64,000 bases of DNA, taken from Helicobacter pylori. Lineage in GTDB: Bacteria; Campylobacterota; Campylobacteria; Campylobacterales; Helicobacteraceae. Within the stretch, counting starts at the first letter, position 1; the number at the start of each line of letters is the position of its first letter. Position numbers and translations under genes: made by a program. Below the pieces are notes generated by a model. That model saw only the letters and a program-made list of their open reading frames with translations. It did not search any database and was not told the origin of the DNA. Of this stretch, positions 26,871 to 35,697 are shown piece after piece. The stretch spans positions 930,001 through 994,000 of the forward strand of contig NZ_CP122954.1 of NCBI RefSeq assembly GCF_030323545.1, given 5' to 3'.

Positions 26871-28928
26871 ATGGCAATAGGTTCATTAAGCTCATTAGGG
26901 CTTGGCAGTAAGGTTTTGAATTACGATGTGATTGACAAGCTTAAGGACGCCGATGAAAAAGCGTTAATCGCCCCCTTAGATAAGAAAATGGAGCAAAATG
27001 TTGAAAAACAAAAAGCCCTTGTAGAAATTAAAACGCTTCTTTCAGCTCTAAAAGGCCCGGTTAAAACGCTTTCAGATTATTCCACTTATATCAGCAGGAA
27101 AAGCAATGTTACAGGCGATGCGTTGAGTGCGAGCGTGGGGGCTGGCGTGCCTATTCAAGATATTAAAGTGGATGTGCAAAATTTAGCGCAAGGCGATATT
27201 AACGAATTAGGGGCGAAATTTTCTTCAAGAGACGATATTTTTAGCCAAGTGGATACCACGCTCAAATTTTACACGCAAAACAAGGACTACGCCGTTAATA
27301 TTAAAGCAGGAATGACTTTAGGCGATGTGGCTCAAAGCATCACGGACGCTACCAATGGCGAAGTGATGGGCATTGTGATGAAAACAGGAGGGAATGACCC
27401 CTACCAATTAATGGTGAATACCAAAAACACCGGCGAAGACAACCGTATCTATTTTGGCTCACACCTCCAATCCACGCTCACTAACAAAAACGCCCTTTCT
27501 TTGGGGGTTGATGGGAGCGGGAAAAGTGAATTGAGTTTGAATTTAAAGGGGGCTGATGGGAATATGCATGAAGTCCCCATTGTGCTAGAACTCCCTGAAA
27601 GTGCTTCTATCAAACAAAAAAACACCGCAATCCAAAAAGCGATGGAGCAGGCTTTAGAAAATGACCCTAATTTTAAAGATTTGATCGCTAATGGGGATAT
27701 TTCCATAGACACTCTTCATGGGGGGGAATCTTTAATCATTAATGACAGGCGTGGGGGAAACATTGAAATTAAAGGGAGTAAGGCTAAAGAGCTTGGGTTT
27801 TTACAAACCACCACCCAAGAAAGCGATTTGTTAAAAAGCTCTCGCACCATAAAAGAGGGTAAATTAGAAGGGGTAATTAGCTTGAATGGTCAAAAACTGG
27901 ATTTAAAAGCCTTAACCAAAGAGGGCAACACCAGCGAAGAAAACACAGACGCTATCATTCAAGCGATCAACGCTAAGGAAGGCTTGAGTGCGTTTAAAAA
28001 CGCCGAAGGCAAGCTTGTGATCAATTCTAAAACCGGAATGCTAACGATCAAGGGCGAGGACGCTTTAGGCAAAGCCAGTTTGAAGGATTTGGGTTTGAAT
28101 GCTGGCATGGTGCAATCTTATGAAGCCTCACAAAACACGCTTTTTATGTCTAAAAATTTGCAAAAAGCGAGCGATTCAGAATTCACTTATAACGGGGTGA
28201 GCATCACACGCCCCACTAATGAGGTCAATGATGTGATCAGCGGGGTTAATATCACTTTAGAGCAAACCACAGAGCCTAATAAACCCGCCATTATCAGCGT
28301 GAGCAGGGACAATCAAGCCATTATAGACAGCCTCACTGAATTTGTCAAAGCCTATAATGAGCTTATCCCTAAACTAGACGAAGACACTCGTTATGACGCT
28401 GACACTAAAATCGCTGGGATTTTTAACGGCGTGGGCGATATTCGCGCGATTCGATCTTCTCTTAACAATGTGTTTTCTTATAGCGTGCATACGGATAATG
28501 GGGTAGAAAGCTTGATGAAATACGGGCTTAGTTTAGACGATAAAGGCGTGATGAGTTTAGATGAGGCTAAATTGAGTAGTGCCTTAAATTCTAATCCTAA
28601 AGCGACTCAAGATTTTTTCTACGGGAGCGATAGCAAGGATATGGGGGGCAGAGAAATCCACCAAGAGGGCATTTTTTCTAAATTCAATCAAGTCATCGCC
28701 AATCTCATAGATGGAGGGAGCGCTAAATTAAAGATTTATGAAGATTCCCTAGACAGAGACGCTAAAAGCCTGACCAAAGACAAAGAAAACGCTCAAGAGC
28801 TTCTAAAAACCCGCTACAACATCATGGCGGAACGCTTTGCGGCTTATGATAGCCAAATTTCTAAAGCCAATCAAAAATTCAATTCCGTGCAGATGATGAT
28901 CGATCAAGCGGCGGCTAAAAAGAATTAA
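26871..28928 (+). CDS. fliD: Flagellar filament cap protein FliD
   Basis: The capping protein (HAP2) under which flagellin assembles. The 685-residue protein begins GSLSSLGLGSKVLNYDVIDKLKDAD, typical of FliD N termini, and ends in a heptad-rich helix (ENAQELLKTRYNIMAERFAAYDSQISKANQ) for cap oligomerisation. The middle, longer than in enterics, is typical of H. pylori. It has no signal sequence since export is by the flagellar type III system. fliS follows after about 40 bases. Confidence 0.95.
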   Translation: MAIGSLSSLGLGSKVLNYDVIDKLKDADEKALIAPLDKKMEQNVEKQKALVEIKTLLSALKGPVKTLSDYSTYISRKSNVTGDALSASVGAGVPIQDIKVDVQNLAQGDINELGAKFSSRDDIFSQVDTTLKFYTQNKDYAVNIKAGMTLGDVAQSITDATNGEVMGIVMKTGGNDPYQLMVNTKNTGEDNRIYFGSHLQSTLTNKNALSLGVDGSGKSELSLNLKGADGNMHEVPIVLELPESASIKQKNTAIQKAMEQALENDPNFKDLIANGDISIDTLHGGESLIINDRRGGNIEIKGSKAKELGFLQTTTQESDLLKSSRTIKEGKLEGVISLNGQKLDLKALTKEGNTSEENTDAIIQAINAKEGLSAFKNAEGKLVINSKTGMLTIKGEDALGKASLKDLGLNAGMVQSYEASQNTLFMSKNLQKASDSEFTYNGVSITRPTNEVNDVISGVNITLEQTTEPNKPAIISVSRDNQAIIDSLTEFVKAYNELIPKLDEDTRYDADTKIAGIFNGVGDIRAIRSSLNNVFSYSVHTDNGVESLMKYGLSLDDKGVMSLDEAKLSSALNSNPKATQDFFYGSDSKDMGGREIHQEGIFSKFNQVIANLIDGGSAKLKIYEDSLDRDAKSLTKDKENAQELLKTRYNIMAERFAAYDSQISKANQKFNSVQMMIDQAAAKKN

Positions 28929-28969
28929 AAAAACAGAGAGTTATCAATTTTAAAGGATAAAGGAACATT

Positions 28970-29350
28970 ATGCAATACGCTAACGCTTATCAAGCCTACC
29001 AGCATAACCGAGTGAGCGTGGAATCCCCGGCAAAACTCATTGAAATGCTTTATGAGGGGATTTTAAGATTTTCTTCGCAAGCCAAACGCTGTATTGAAAA
29101 TGAAGACATTGAAAAAAAGATTTATTATATTAACAGGGTTACGGATATTTTCACGGAATTGTTGAATATTTTAGATTATGAAAAAGGGGGGGAAGTGGCA
29201 GTGTATCTTACAGGCTTATACACCCATCAAATCAAAGTTTTAACGCAGGCTAATGTGGAAAATGATGCGAGTAAGATTGATTTGGTGTTGAATGTGGCTA
29301 GGGGGTTACTAGAAGCTTGGAGGGAAATCCATTCAGATGAACTCGCCTAA
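28970..29350 (+). CDS. fliS: Flagellin chaperone FliS
   Basis: Cytoplasmic export chaperone that binds flagellin C termini. The 126-residue protein has the FliS hallmark N terminus YANAYQAYQHNRVSVESPAKLIEMLYEG, then an all-helical body with LNILDYEKGGEVAVYLTGLY. It has a clear AAAGGA site and overlaps the next small gene by 14 bases, implying coupled translation. Confidence 0.95.
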   Translation: MQYANAYQAYQHNRVSVESPAKLIEMLYEGILRFSSQAKRCIENEDIEKKIYYINRVTDIFTELLNILDYEKGGEVAVYLTGLYTHQIKVLTQANVENDASKIDLVLNVARGLLEAWREIHSDELA

Positions 29351-29576
29351 TGCGTTATTAGATTCCTTTAAAATCGCTCTTATAAAAAAGGATTCTAAGC
29401 TTGCCTTTTCATTGATAGAGTGCCTTTCTTTAGAGCAAATAAAAAGCTTAGATTTAGACACGCTTTTAAGCCTTAAGGAAATGATAGCCCAAAGCATTGA
29501 ACTATTAGAAAAAGAAAAAGAAGAATTGCAATCACAAATGCATAAGGCTAAGAAGATTCAAAAATTTTTGTCTTAG
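29337..29576 (+). CDS. Small FliT-like helical protein (HP0754-like)
   Basis: A 79-residue, highly charged, all-helical protein. Its start lies inside fliS (ATGAACTCGCCTAATG). Position directly after fliD-fliS matches fliT, the FliD chaperone, in other bacteria, but sequence similarity is too weak to claim it. The C-terminal half (ELLEKEKEELQSQMHKAKKI) is coiled coil. I leave the symbol empty. Confidence 0.65.
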   Translation: MNSPNALLDSFKIALIKKDSKLAFSLIECLSLEQIKSLDLDTLLSLKEMIAQSIELLEKEKEELQSQMHKAKKIQKFLS

Positions 29577-29628
29577 ATTTTTTAAACTACGATACAATAA
29601 AACCACTATTTTTATTGAAGGCTAAAGA

Positions 29629-30288
29629 TTGTCTGAACCCATAGATAGATTCACACGCATAAGGTGGTTGTTTAAAAATAATTTTGAAAAAATCCGCCAA
29701 CAAAGGGTTTTAATCTGTGGCGTTGGGGGCGTTGGAGGCTTTGCGCTAGACGCTTTGTATCGTGTTGGGATAGGGCAAATCACTATCATTGATAAAGATG
29801 TGTTTGATGTTACCAATCAAAACCGCCAGATTGGCTCAGAAAGGATAGGAGAATCTAAAGTGTTGGTGTTGCAAGATCTCTATAAGGGCATTCAAGCTTT
29901 GAATTTGCATGTAGATGAAGCGTTTTTAAATTCATTTAATTTTAGAGATTATGATTACATTTTAGATTGCATGGACGATTTGCCTATTAAAACAAGCTTA
30001 GCGATAAAATGCCAAAATTTCGCTTATGGGAAATTTATCAGCTCTATGGGGAGTGCGAAACGCTTGAACCCTAAACACATCCAAGTGGGGAGCGTGTGGG
30101 AAAGCTATGGCGATAGATTCGGGCGTAAATTTAGGGATTTTTTAAAAAAACGCCGTTTTAAAGGGGATTTTAAAGTGGTTTTTAGCCCTGAAGTTCCGCA
30201 TTGCATAGAGCTTGGGAGTTTTAATGCGGTTACAGCGAGTTTTGGTTTGCAAATAGCGAGTGAAGTCGTGCAAGACATTATCCAATAA
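29629..30288 (+). CDS. tcdA: ThiF/MoeB-fold E1-like enzyme, TcdA (CsdL) type
   Basis: ATP-dependent E1-like protein; the TcdA subgroup cyclises t6A in tRNA. The 219-residue protein starts at TTG 29629 with a GAAGG site, opens with RFTRIRWLF, has the nucleotide loop VLICGVGGVGGFALDALYRVGIG, the DVTNQNRQI arginine finger, DCMDDLPIKTSLAIKC, and SSMGSAKRLNPKHIQVGSVWES. It is shorter than E. coli TcdA and lacks a sulfur-carrier-type C terminus. Assignment to tRNA modification rather than molybdopterin activation rests on the SMGxAxRxDP-like block. Confidence 0.75.
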   Translation: MSEPIDRFTRIRWLFKNNFEKIRQQRVLICGVGGVGGFALDALYRVGIGQITIIDKDVFDVTNQNRQIGSERIGESKVLVLQDLYKGIQALNLHVDEAFLNSFNFRDYDYILDCMDDLPIKTSLAIKCQNFAYGKFISSMGSAKRLNPKHIQVGSVWESYGDRFGRKFRDFLKKRRFKGDFKVVFSPEVPHCIELGSFNAVTASFGLQIASEVVQDIIQ

Positions 30289-30316
30289 GGTATTATCAAC
30301 AATGAAAGGAAGTGGA

Positions 30317-30463
30317 ATGAAAGATTACGAAGACGAATTGGAAGATTTTGAAGAAGAAGAATTAGAAGGCTTTGAAGAAGAAGATGAAGAGTATGGGGAT
30401 TATAAGAATGTCTATGATGATGACGATTATGAAGACTATAACTCTGATTATGAAGAAGAGTGA
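30317..30463 (+). CDS. Tiny, highly acidic protein (HP0756-like)
   Basis: A 48-residue protein made almost only of Glu, Asp, Tyr and a few Gly (EEEELEGFEEEDEEYGDY, then runs of Asp). AAGGAA six bases before ATG 30317 fixes the start; upstream ATG codons lack a site. It ends three bases before the amidase gene, so it is co-transcribed with it. Function unknown; it could bind cations or a basic partner. Expected pI is very low and it has no membrane segment. Confidence 0.7.
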   Translation: MKDYEDELEDFEEEELEGFEEEDEEYGDYKNVYDDDDYEDYNSDYEEE

Positions 30464-30466
30464 AAA

Positions 30467-31345
30467 ATGATTTATGCGAGCGTCCTCCAGCATGCTTATT
30501 GCGGCTCTAGAAAAAAAACCATAGAGCATACAGCAAACTTGCTTGAACAAGCGCTAAAAAAACACCCTAAAACCAATTTAGTGGTGTTGCAAGAATTAAA
30601 CCCTTATAGTTATTTTTGCCAGAGCGAAAACCCTAAATTTTTTGATTTGGGCGAATATTTTGAAGAAGATAAGGCTTTTTTTAGCGCTTTAGCTCAAAAA
30701 TTTCAAGTGGTGCTGATTGCTTCTTTATTTGAAAGGCGCGCTAAAGGGTTGTATCACAATAGCGCTGTGGTGTTTGAAAAAGATGGATCAATCGCTGGAG
30801 TGTATCGCAAAATGCACATTCCTGATGACCCAGGGTTTTATGAAAAATTTTATTTCACGCCGGGGGATTTGGGCTTTGAGCCTATTGTTACAAGCGTGGG
30901 CAAATTAGGGCTTATGGTGTGCTGGGATCAGTGGTATCCTGAAGCGGCAAGGATTATGGCTTTAAAAGGGGCAGAAATTTTAATCTATCCTAGCGCGATA
31001 GGGTTTTTAGAAGAAGACTCTAATGAAGAAAAAAAGAGTCAGCAAAACGCATGGGAAACTATCCAAAGAGGGCATGCGATCGCTAATGGCTTGCCTTTGA
31101 TTGCGGCTAACAGAGTGGGCGTAGAATTAGATCCTAGCGGTGCGATTAAGGGGGGCATTACTTTTTTTGGCTCTAGTTTTGTGGTAGGGGCTTTGGGCGA
31201 ATTTTTAGCTAAAGCGAGCGATAAAGAAGAGATTTTGTATGCGGAAATTGATTTAGAACGCACCGAAGAAGTGCGCCGAATGTGGCCGTTTTTGAGAGAC
31301 AGACGCATTGATTTTTATAACGATTTGTTGAAGCGCTATATTTAA
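30467..31345 (+). CDS. aguB: N-carbamoylputrescine amidase-type nitrilase
   Basis: Carbon-nitrogen hydrolase thought to convert N-carbamoylputrescine to putrescine. The 292-residue protein has the Glu-Lys-Cys triad: VVLQELNPYSYF (Glu), YRKMHIPDDPGFYEKFYFTPG (Lys) and GLMVCWDQWYPEAAR (Cys), plus AWETIQRGHAIANG. The PDDPGFYEKFYFTPGD block is typical of the carbamoylputrescine/beta-alanine synthase branch. Substrate is inferred, not shown. It follows the acidic mini-gene by three bases. Confidence 0.85.
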   Translation: MIYASVLQHAYCGSRKKTIEHTANLLEQALKKHPKTNLVVLQELNPYSYFCQSENPKFFDLGEYFEEDKAFFSALAQKFQVVLIASLFERRAKGLYHNSAVVFEKDGSIAGVYRKMHIPDDPGFYEKFYFTPGDLGFEPIVTSVGKLGLMVCWDQWYPEAARIMALKGAEILIYPSAIGFLEEDSNEEKKSQQNAWETIQRGHAIANGLPLIAANRVGVELDPSGAIKGGITFFGSSFVVGALGEFLAKASDKEEILYAEIDLERTEEVRRMWPFLRDRRIDFYNDLLKRYI

Positions 31346-31393
31346 TCGGTCAATCAATTTAAAATTAGAAATTAAGGTTAAAAAGGATTAAAC

Positions 31394-31465
31394 ATGGTAG
31401 GTGTGGTTTTTTGCGCTAAACAAGCGCAAAAATTCTATCATTTTTGCGCGGTATTTTCGTTTTAA
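31394..31465 (+). CDS. Leader ORF upstream of the HP0758-like transporter
   Basis: A 23-codon ORF with an AAGGA site six bases before its ATG. It starts MVGVVFCAKQ and ends CAVFSF; five of 23 residues are Phe. Its TAA falls only one base before the AAGGAG site of the transporter gene. It spans the paired hairpins described separately. Too short to be sure it is translated. Confidence 0.4.
   Translation: MVGVVFCAKQAQKFYHFCAVFSF
31407..31449 (+). promoter_or_regulatory. Attenuator-like competing hairpins upstream of a transporter gene
   Basis: Three arms: TTTTTTGCGC (31407-31416), GCGCAAAAA (31424-31432) and TTTTTGCGC (31441-31449). The middle arm can pair perfectly over nine bases with either neighbour (loops of seven and eight bases), so the two stems exclude each other. 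The whole lies inside the leader ORF. Confidence 0.55.
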
Positions 31466-31477
31466 CAAGGAGCAAAA

Positions 31478-32791
31478 ATGCTAGAAAATAGCTCTATATG
31501 GAGCAATCCTGCCTTTGTGGCTATCATTTGCATGTGCGTTCTCAGCCTTTTAAGGCTCAATGTCATGCTTTCTATGATTAGCGCGACTCTCGTAGCAGGA
31601 CTTATGGGAGGGCTTGGGATCACGGAGAGTTTTAATGTAATGATAGATGGCATGAAAGGCAATTTAAACATCGCTTTAAGCTACATCCTTTTAGGGGCTT
31701 TAGCGGTAGCGATCGCTAGAAGCAATCTCATTAAAGTCGCTTTGAGTAAATTAATAGGCTTGATTAATTACAAGCGATCCACTTTTTGCTTTTTGATCGC
31801 TTTCATCGCATGTTTTTCGCAAAATTTAGTGCCGGTGCATATCGCTTTTATCCCTATTTTAATCCCCCCTCTTTTGCATTTAATGAACCGGCTAGAATTG
31901 GATAGAAGAGCGGTCGCTTGCGCTTTAACCTTTGGCTTGCAAGCCCCCTACTTGGTGCTTCCTGTGGGGTTTGGCTTGATTTTTCAAACCACCATTTTAG
32001 AGCAATTAAAAGCTAATGGCGTTAGCACTACCTTAGCGCAAATCACAGGAGTGATGTGGATAGCAGGGTTAGCAATGGTTGCTGGGCTGCTTGCCGCTGT
32101 ATTGATGCTATACAAAAAACCCAGACACTACAAAGAAAAATCTTTTAACATAGAAAATTACGCCTCGCTCCAATTAAACTACCATGACTACTTGACTTTT
32201 ATAGGGATTATCGTGGCGTTTGCGATCCAATTGGCCACCGATTCTATGCCCTTAGCCGCCTTTTTAGCGTTAGCGATCATCTTACTTGGCCGTGGCATTA
32301 AGTTTAAAGAAACGGACTCGCTTATGGATGATAGCGTGAAAATGATGGCGTTTATCGCTTTTGTGATGTTAGTGGCTAGCGGGTTTGGAGAAGTGTTGCA
32401 AAAAGTGCATGCGATAGAGGGCTTAGTGAATGCGATCACAAGCGTGGTCCAAGGGAAGCTTTTAGGGGCTTTTTTAATGCTTATTGTAGGGCTTTTCATC
32501 ACTATGGGGATAGGGACTTCTTTTGGCACTATTCCTATCATCGCTGTGTTTTATGTCCCTTTATGCGCGAAATTAGGTTTTAGCGTAGAATCTACGATTT
32601 TACTCATCGGCATAGCCGCAGCTTTAGGCGATGCAGGCTCACCGGCTAGCGATAGCACCATGGGGCCCACTTGCGGGCTTAACGCAGACAACCAACACAA
32701 TCATATCTATGACACATGCTTGCCGACTTTTTTAGTCTATAACCTCCCTTTGATTGTTTTTGGAGTTCTTGGAGCGTTACTATTAGGCTAA
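31478..32791 (+). CDS. Na+/H+ antiporter-family membrane transporter (HP0758-like)
   Basis: A 437-residue inner membrane protein with about eleven hydrophobic helices. The N-terminal half (NPAFVAIICMCVLSLLRLNV, then AVAIARSNLIKVALSKLIG) and the conserved C-terminal GDAGSPASDSTMGPTCGLNAD and QHNHIYDTCLPTF fit the NhaC-like/arsenite-permease relatives annotated as Na+/H+ antiporter family; the ion or organic substrate is not known. AAGGAG at 31467-31472 precedes the ATG. Its leader carries competing hairpins, hinting at regulated expression. The MATE gene appears to start inside its 3' end. Confidence 0.8.
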   Translation: MLENSSIWSNPAFVAIICMCVLSLLRLNVMLSMISATLVAGLMGGLGITESFNVMIDGMKGNLNIALSYILLGALAVAIARSNLIKVALSKLIGLINYKRSTFCFLIAFIACFSQNLVPVHIAFIPILIPPLLHLMNRLELDRRAVACALTFGLQAPYLVLPVGFGLIFQTTILEQLKANGVSTTLAQITGVMWIAGLAMVAGLLAAVLMLYKKPRHYKEKSFNIENYASLQLNYHDYLTFIGIIVAFAIQLATDSMPLAAFLALAIILLGRGIKFKETDSLMDDSVKMMAFIAFVMLVASGFGEVLQKVHAIEGLVNAITSVVQGKLLGAFLMLIVGLFITMGIGTSFGTIPIIAVFYVPLCAKLGFSVESTILLIGIAAALGDAGSPASDSTMGPTCGLNADNQHNHIYDTCLPTFLVYNLPLIVFGVLGALLLG

Positions 32792-34107
32792 TCTATCAAG
32801 TTAAGAAAATCTTTTCTTTAGCCTTACCCTCTGGGGTCAATGCTTTTTTAGATGTGCTGGTGGTCGCGCTCTCGGTTTTTTTTGTGGGCAAGATTTCGCA
32901 CCATCACATCGTGGCTTTAGGGGTGGGCTTGCAATTTTTGATGCTTTTTTATGGCATCAATACGATTTTATACACCGGCACTAACGCCATTCTTTCTAGG
33001 CTTGTGGGGGCTAGGGATTTTACTCAAATCAACCACGCTTTTTCAAGTATTTTTATAGGGGCGTTTGTGATCTGTTTGGGCGTGCTGTTTGTTTCTTATT
33101 TTTTGATTGAGCCTTTTTTAAATTGGATGCAATTACAAGATCCTTCGCGCCAATTGACGCAAGATTATTTAGAAGTCTTAGTGATCGCGCTACCGAGTAT
33201 TTTTTTAAAAAATGTTTTAGTTTCAGCACTCGCTAGCTTTTCAGACACCTTAACCCCCTTTATTGTTAAAATCATCATGGTCATAGCATGCATTTTTTTG
33301 AATCAAGCCTTGATTTTTGGGGATTTTGGTTTTAAAGAAATGGGGATTGTAGGCTCTGCTTTAGCGAATGTGGTTATCTCTTATTGGGAATTACTCACGC
33401 TTGGCGTTTGGATACAAATCAAAAAAATCCCTTTAAAATTCAAAATAACCTTTCATTTTTCTTTTTTAAAAACCATGTTTAGAGTGGGTTGGCCGGCCGG
33501 GTTTGAGCGCTTATTGAGCTTATTTTCTTTAATCCTCTTATCCAAATTTGTAGCGAGCTATGGGGATAAAGTATTAGCGGGCATGCAAATAGGTATTAGG
33601 GTTGAAACCTTTTCGTTCATGCCCGGATTTGGGTTTATGATCGCAGCGATGGTTTTAACAGGGCAAAATTTGGGGGCGAACAAGCCAAAGATCGCCACAG
33701 AATATGCGCATTTGATTTTAAAAATCTCTATGGGTTTAATGGGGGTTTTAGGGATTGTTTTAGTCTTATTCGCTAAAGAATTTGCGAGCCTTTTTTCTCA
33801 AGATGAAGAAGTCTTAGAAGTGGTGCGATCTTATTTGATCGCTGTGGGCCTCTCTCAAGCCCCCTTAATTGGGTATTTTGTGCTAGATGGAGTTTTTAGA
33901 GGGGCTGGCATTTCTAAAGTCTCACTGTATATTAACACTCTAAGCTTATGGGGGTTAAGGATCATGCCTATTTACTTGCTTTTAATTTATCATTTTAAGG
34001 TGGAATTTATTTTTGTAGTGATCGCATCAGAAACTTTTTTGCGCTCATTCATCTACTATAAAGTTTTTTCTAAAGGCATATGGAAAAGGTGCGGGAAAAA
34101 GGCTTAA
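32782..34107 (+). CDS. MATE family multidrug exporter, probable ATT start
   Basis: Multidrug/toxin extrusion protein with twelve membrane helices expected. MATE-like N-terminal sequence (VKKIFSLALPSGVNAFLDVL) is in frame upstream of the first usual start codon, GTG 32854, which would cut the first helix in half. No ATG, GTG or TTG lies in that extension, but ATT at 32782 has GGAG seven bases upstream and gives 441 residues, a normal MATE length. Later motifs include GTNAILSRLVGARD and VGWPAGFERLLSL. It would overlap the upstream transporter by ten bases. The start is an inference; the family call is firm. Confidence 0.8.
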   Translation: MRLIYQVKKIFSLALPSGVNAFLDVLVVALSVFFVGKISHHHIVALGVGLQFLMLFYGINTILYTGTNAILSRLVGARDFTQINHAFSSIFIGAFVICLGVLFVSYFLIEPFLNWMQLQDPSRQLTQDYLEVLVIALPSIFLKNVLVSALASFSDTLTPFIVKIIMVIACIFLNQALIFGDFGFKEMGIVGSALANVVISYWELLTLGVWIQIKKIPLKFKITFHFSFLKTMFRVGWPAGFERLLSLFSLILLSKFVASYGDKVLAGMQIGIRVETFSFMPGFGFMIAAMVLTGQNLGANKPKIATEYAHLILKISMGLMGVLGIVLVLFAKEFASLFSQDEEVLEVVRSYLIAVGLSQAPLIGYFVLDGVFRGAGISKVSLYINTLSLWGLRIMPIYLLLIYHFKVEFIFVVIASETFLRSFIYYKVFSKGIWKRCGKKA

Positions 34108-35697
34108 TCATTGCTTGAGCGTAGCAGTCGTTTTGAAACGATTTTCTCGCACCACTTGCACGCCCACTTCACCCACATACTGAGCACTCTCTTCTATCTT
34201 TTTAGCGATCTTTCTGGCAATAATAGGCACTTGATTGTCCCTAACTTGGTTGGATTTGACAATCACTCTTAATTCTCGCCCACTCTCCATCGCATACGCC
34301 TTTTCCACCCCATCAAATTCTAGCGCGATCTCTTCTAAAGCTTGCATGCGTTTAGCGTATTCTTCATCGCTCTTTCTCCTAGCCCCAGGACGCCCTGCTG
34401 AAAGCACATCAGCCGCGCACACGCTCGCGCACTCCACGCTCATGATCTCTTCATGCCCATGGTGGGCATAAATCGCATTGATCACAACCGGGTCTTCTTT
34501 ATGGTGCTTGCACACCTCAACACCTAAATTCACATGGTCTCTCCCAAGCTCTTGGGTGAGCGCTTTACCAATATCATGCAAAATACCCGCTCTTCTGGCG
34601 AGCTTTTTATCCCCCCCAAGCTGTTCTGCAATCAAGCCGGCTAAAAGAGCGACTTCTTTAGAATGCTGTAAGGCGTTTTGCCCAAAACTAGAGCGGTAAC
34701 GCATTTTTCCTATTAAAATTTTAAGCTCATCTTCCATAGTTCCAAGCTCCAATTCTAAAACGACGCTCTCTCCCTCAGAAAGCAATTCTTTTTCCATGTT
34801 GCGCGCGACTCTGTGATAAACCTCTTCAATCCTGTTAGGCTGGATACGGCCGTCTTCTATTAAAATCTTAAGCGTCTCGCTCGCTACTTCACGCCGATAA
34901 AGATTGAAACTAGACAAACACAATTCGCTACTGTCTTCGCTAAATTCTATATCCACCCCGCTGACTTTTTTAAACGCTTCAATATTTTTCCCGTCTTTGC
35001 CTATCACACGACCGATATAATCTGAGCAAGGCAAAGCGATACGATTTGTTAAATTCTCTGTCGCATAATTACCCGCAAAACGGGCTGTCGCTTCCGCTAA
35101 AATGGCATACGATTTTTTCTTGCCCTCTTCTTTGGCTTCTTTTTCATAACGCCTGATTAACGCACTTTTTTGGGCTTCTAATTCTTCTTCTAACTGCTCT
35201 AAAATCATGTTTTTAATTTCATCTTTGGTATAAGCCATGTAATTGAGCATCGCGTCTAGCGCTTTGGCTTGAGCTTCTTTACAAATAGCACGCTGTTTTT
35301 TAAAATTTTCTTTTTCTTGTTCTAAAATTTGGCGTTCTTTTTCAAGCTCTTTTTTTTCCTTTTCTAAATAGCGTTTTTCATCTCTTACAAATTCTTTGTG
35401 CTGCACTTCTAAATGCTTCAAATGCGCTTCTTTTTTATCAAAATGGGTTTGTAGTTGCAAGTTCTTGTTTTCATATTGCTGCTGCAATTTGCATTCTTGG
35501 CTTTTCATGCGCATCTCTTCAGCTTCCACGAAAGATTTCGCTTGAAACTCCATCAATTTGGCTTTAGCTGAAGCGCCTTTTAAAACGGCTTGTGCTCTAG
35601 CATAATAGATCTTTTTCATCACATAATACATGGCTAGAGCGGTAATCAAACACGCTACCAAGACTTCTAATGAAATGTAAATTAACCCCATGCTCAT
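34108..35697 (-). CDS. rny: Ribonuclease Y
   Basis: Membrane-anchored endoribonuclease that starts mRNA decay. The 529-residue protein has an N-terminal transmembrane helix (IYISLEVLVACLITALAMYYV), a coiled coil of about 150 residues, a KH domain (LPCSDYIGRVIGKDGKNIEAF) and an HD domain (HSKEVALLAGLIAEQLG, AGILHDIGKALTQELG). It ends one base after the convergent MATE stop. The upstream MTHFS-like gene overlaps its 5' end by 101 bases. Confidence 0.93.
   Translation of the reverse strand: MSMGLIYISLEVLVACLITALAMYYVMKKIYYARAQAVLKGASAKAKLMEFQAKSFVEAEEMRMKSQECKLQQQYENKNLQLQTHFDKKEAHLKHLEVQHKEFVRDEKRYLEKEKKELEKERQILEQEKENFKKQRAICKEAQAKALDAMLNYMAYTKDEIKNMILEQLEEELEAQKSALIRRYEKEAKEEGKKKSYAILAEATARFAGNYATENLTNRIALPCSDYIGRVIGKDGKNIEAFKKVSGVDIEFSEDSSELCLSSFNLYRREVASETLKILIEDGRIQPNRIEEVYHRVARNMEKELLSEGESVVLELELGTMEDELKILIGKMRYRSSFGQNALQHSKEVALLAGLIAEQLGGDKKLARRAGILHDIGKALTQELGRDHVNLGVEVCKHHKEDPVVINAIYAHHGHEEIMSVECASVCAADVLSAGRPGARRKSDEEYAKRMQALEEIALEFDGVEKAYAMESGRELRVIVKSNQVRDNQVPIIARKIAKKIEESAQYVGEVGVQVVRENRFKTTATLKQ

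Noticed and set aside
27720..27726. G7 run in fliD; similar G7 runs in fliS, acnB and hofE as phase switches
   Set aside because: All lie in intact frames of genes that are essential or core, and seven G is below the length at which slippage is usually common in H. pylori.
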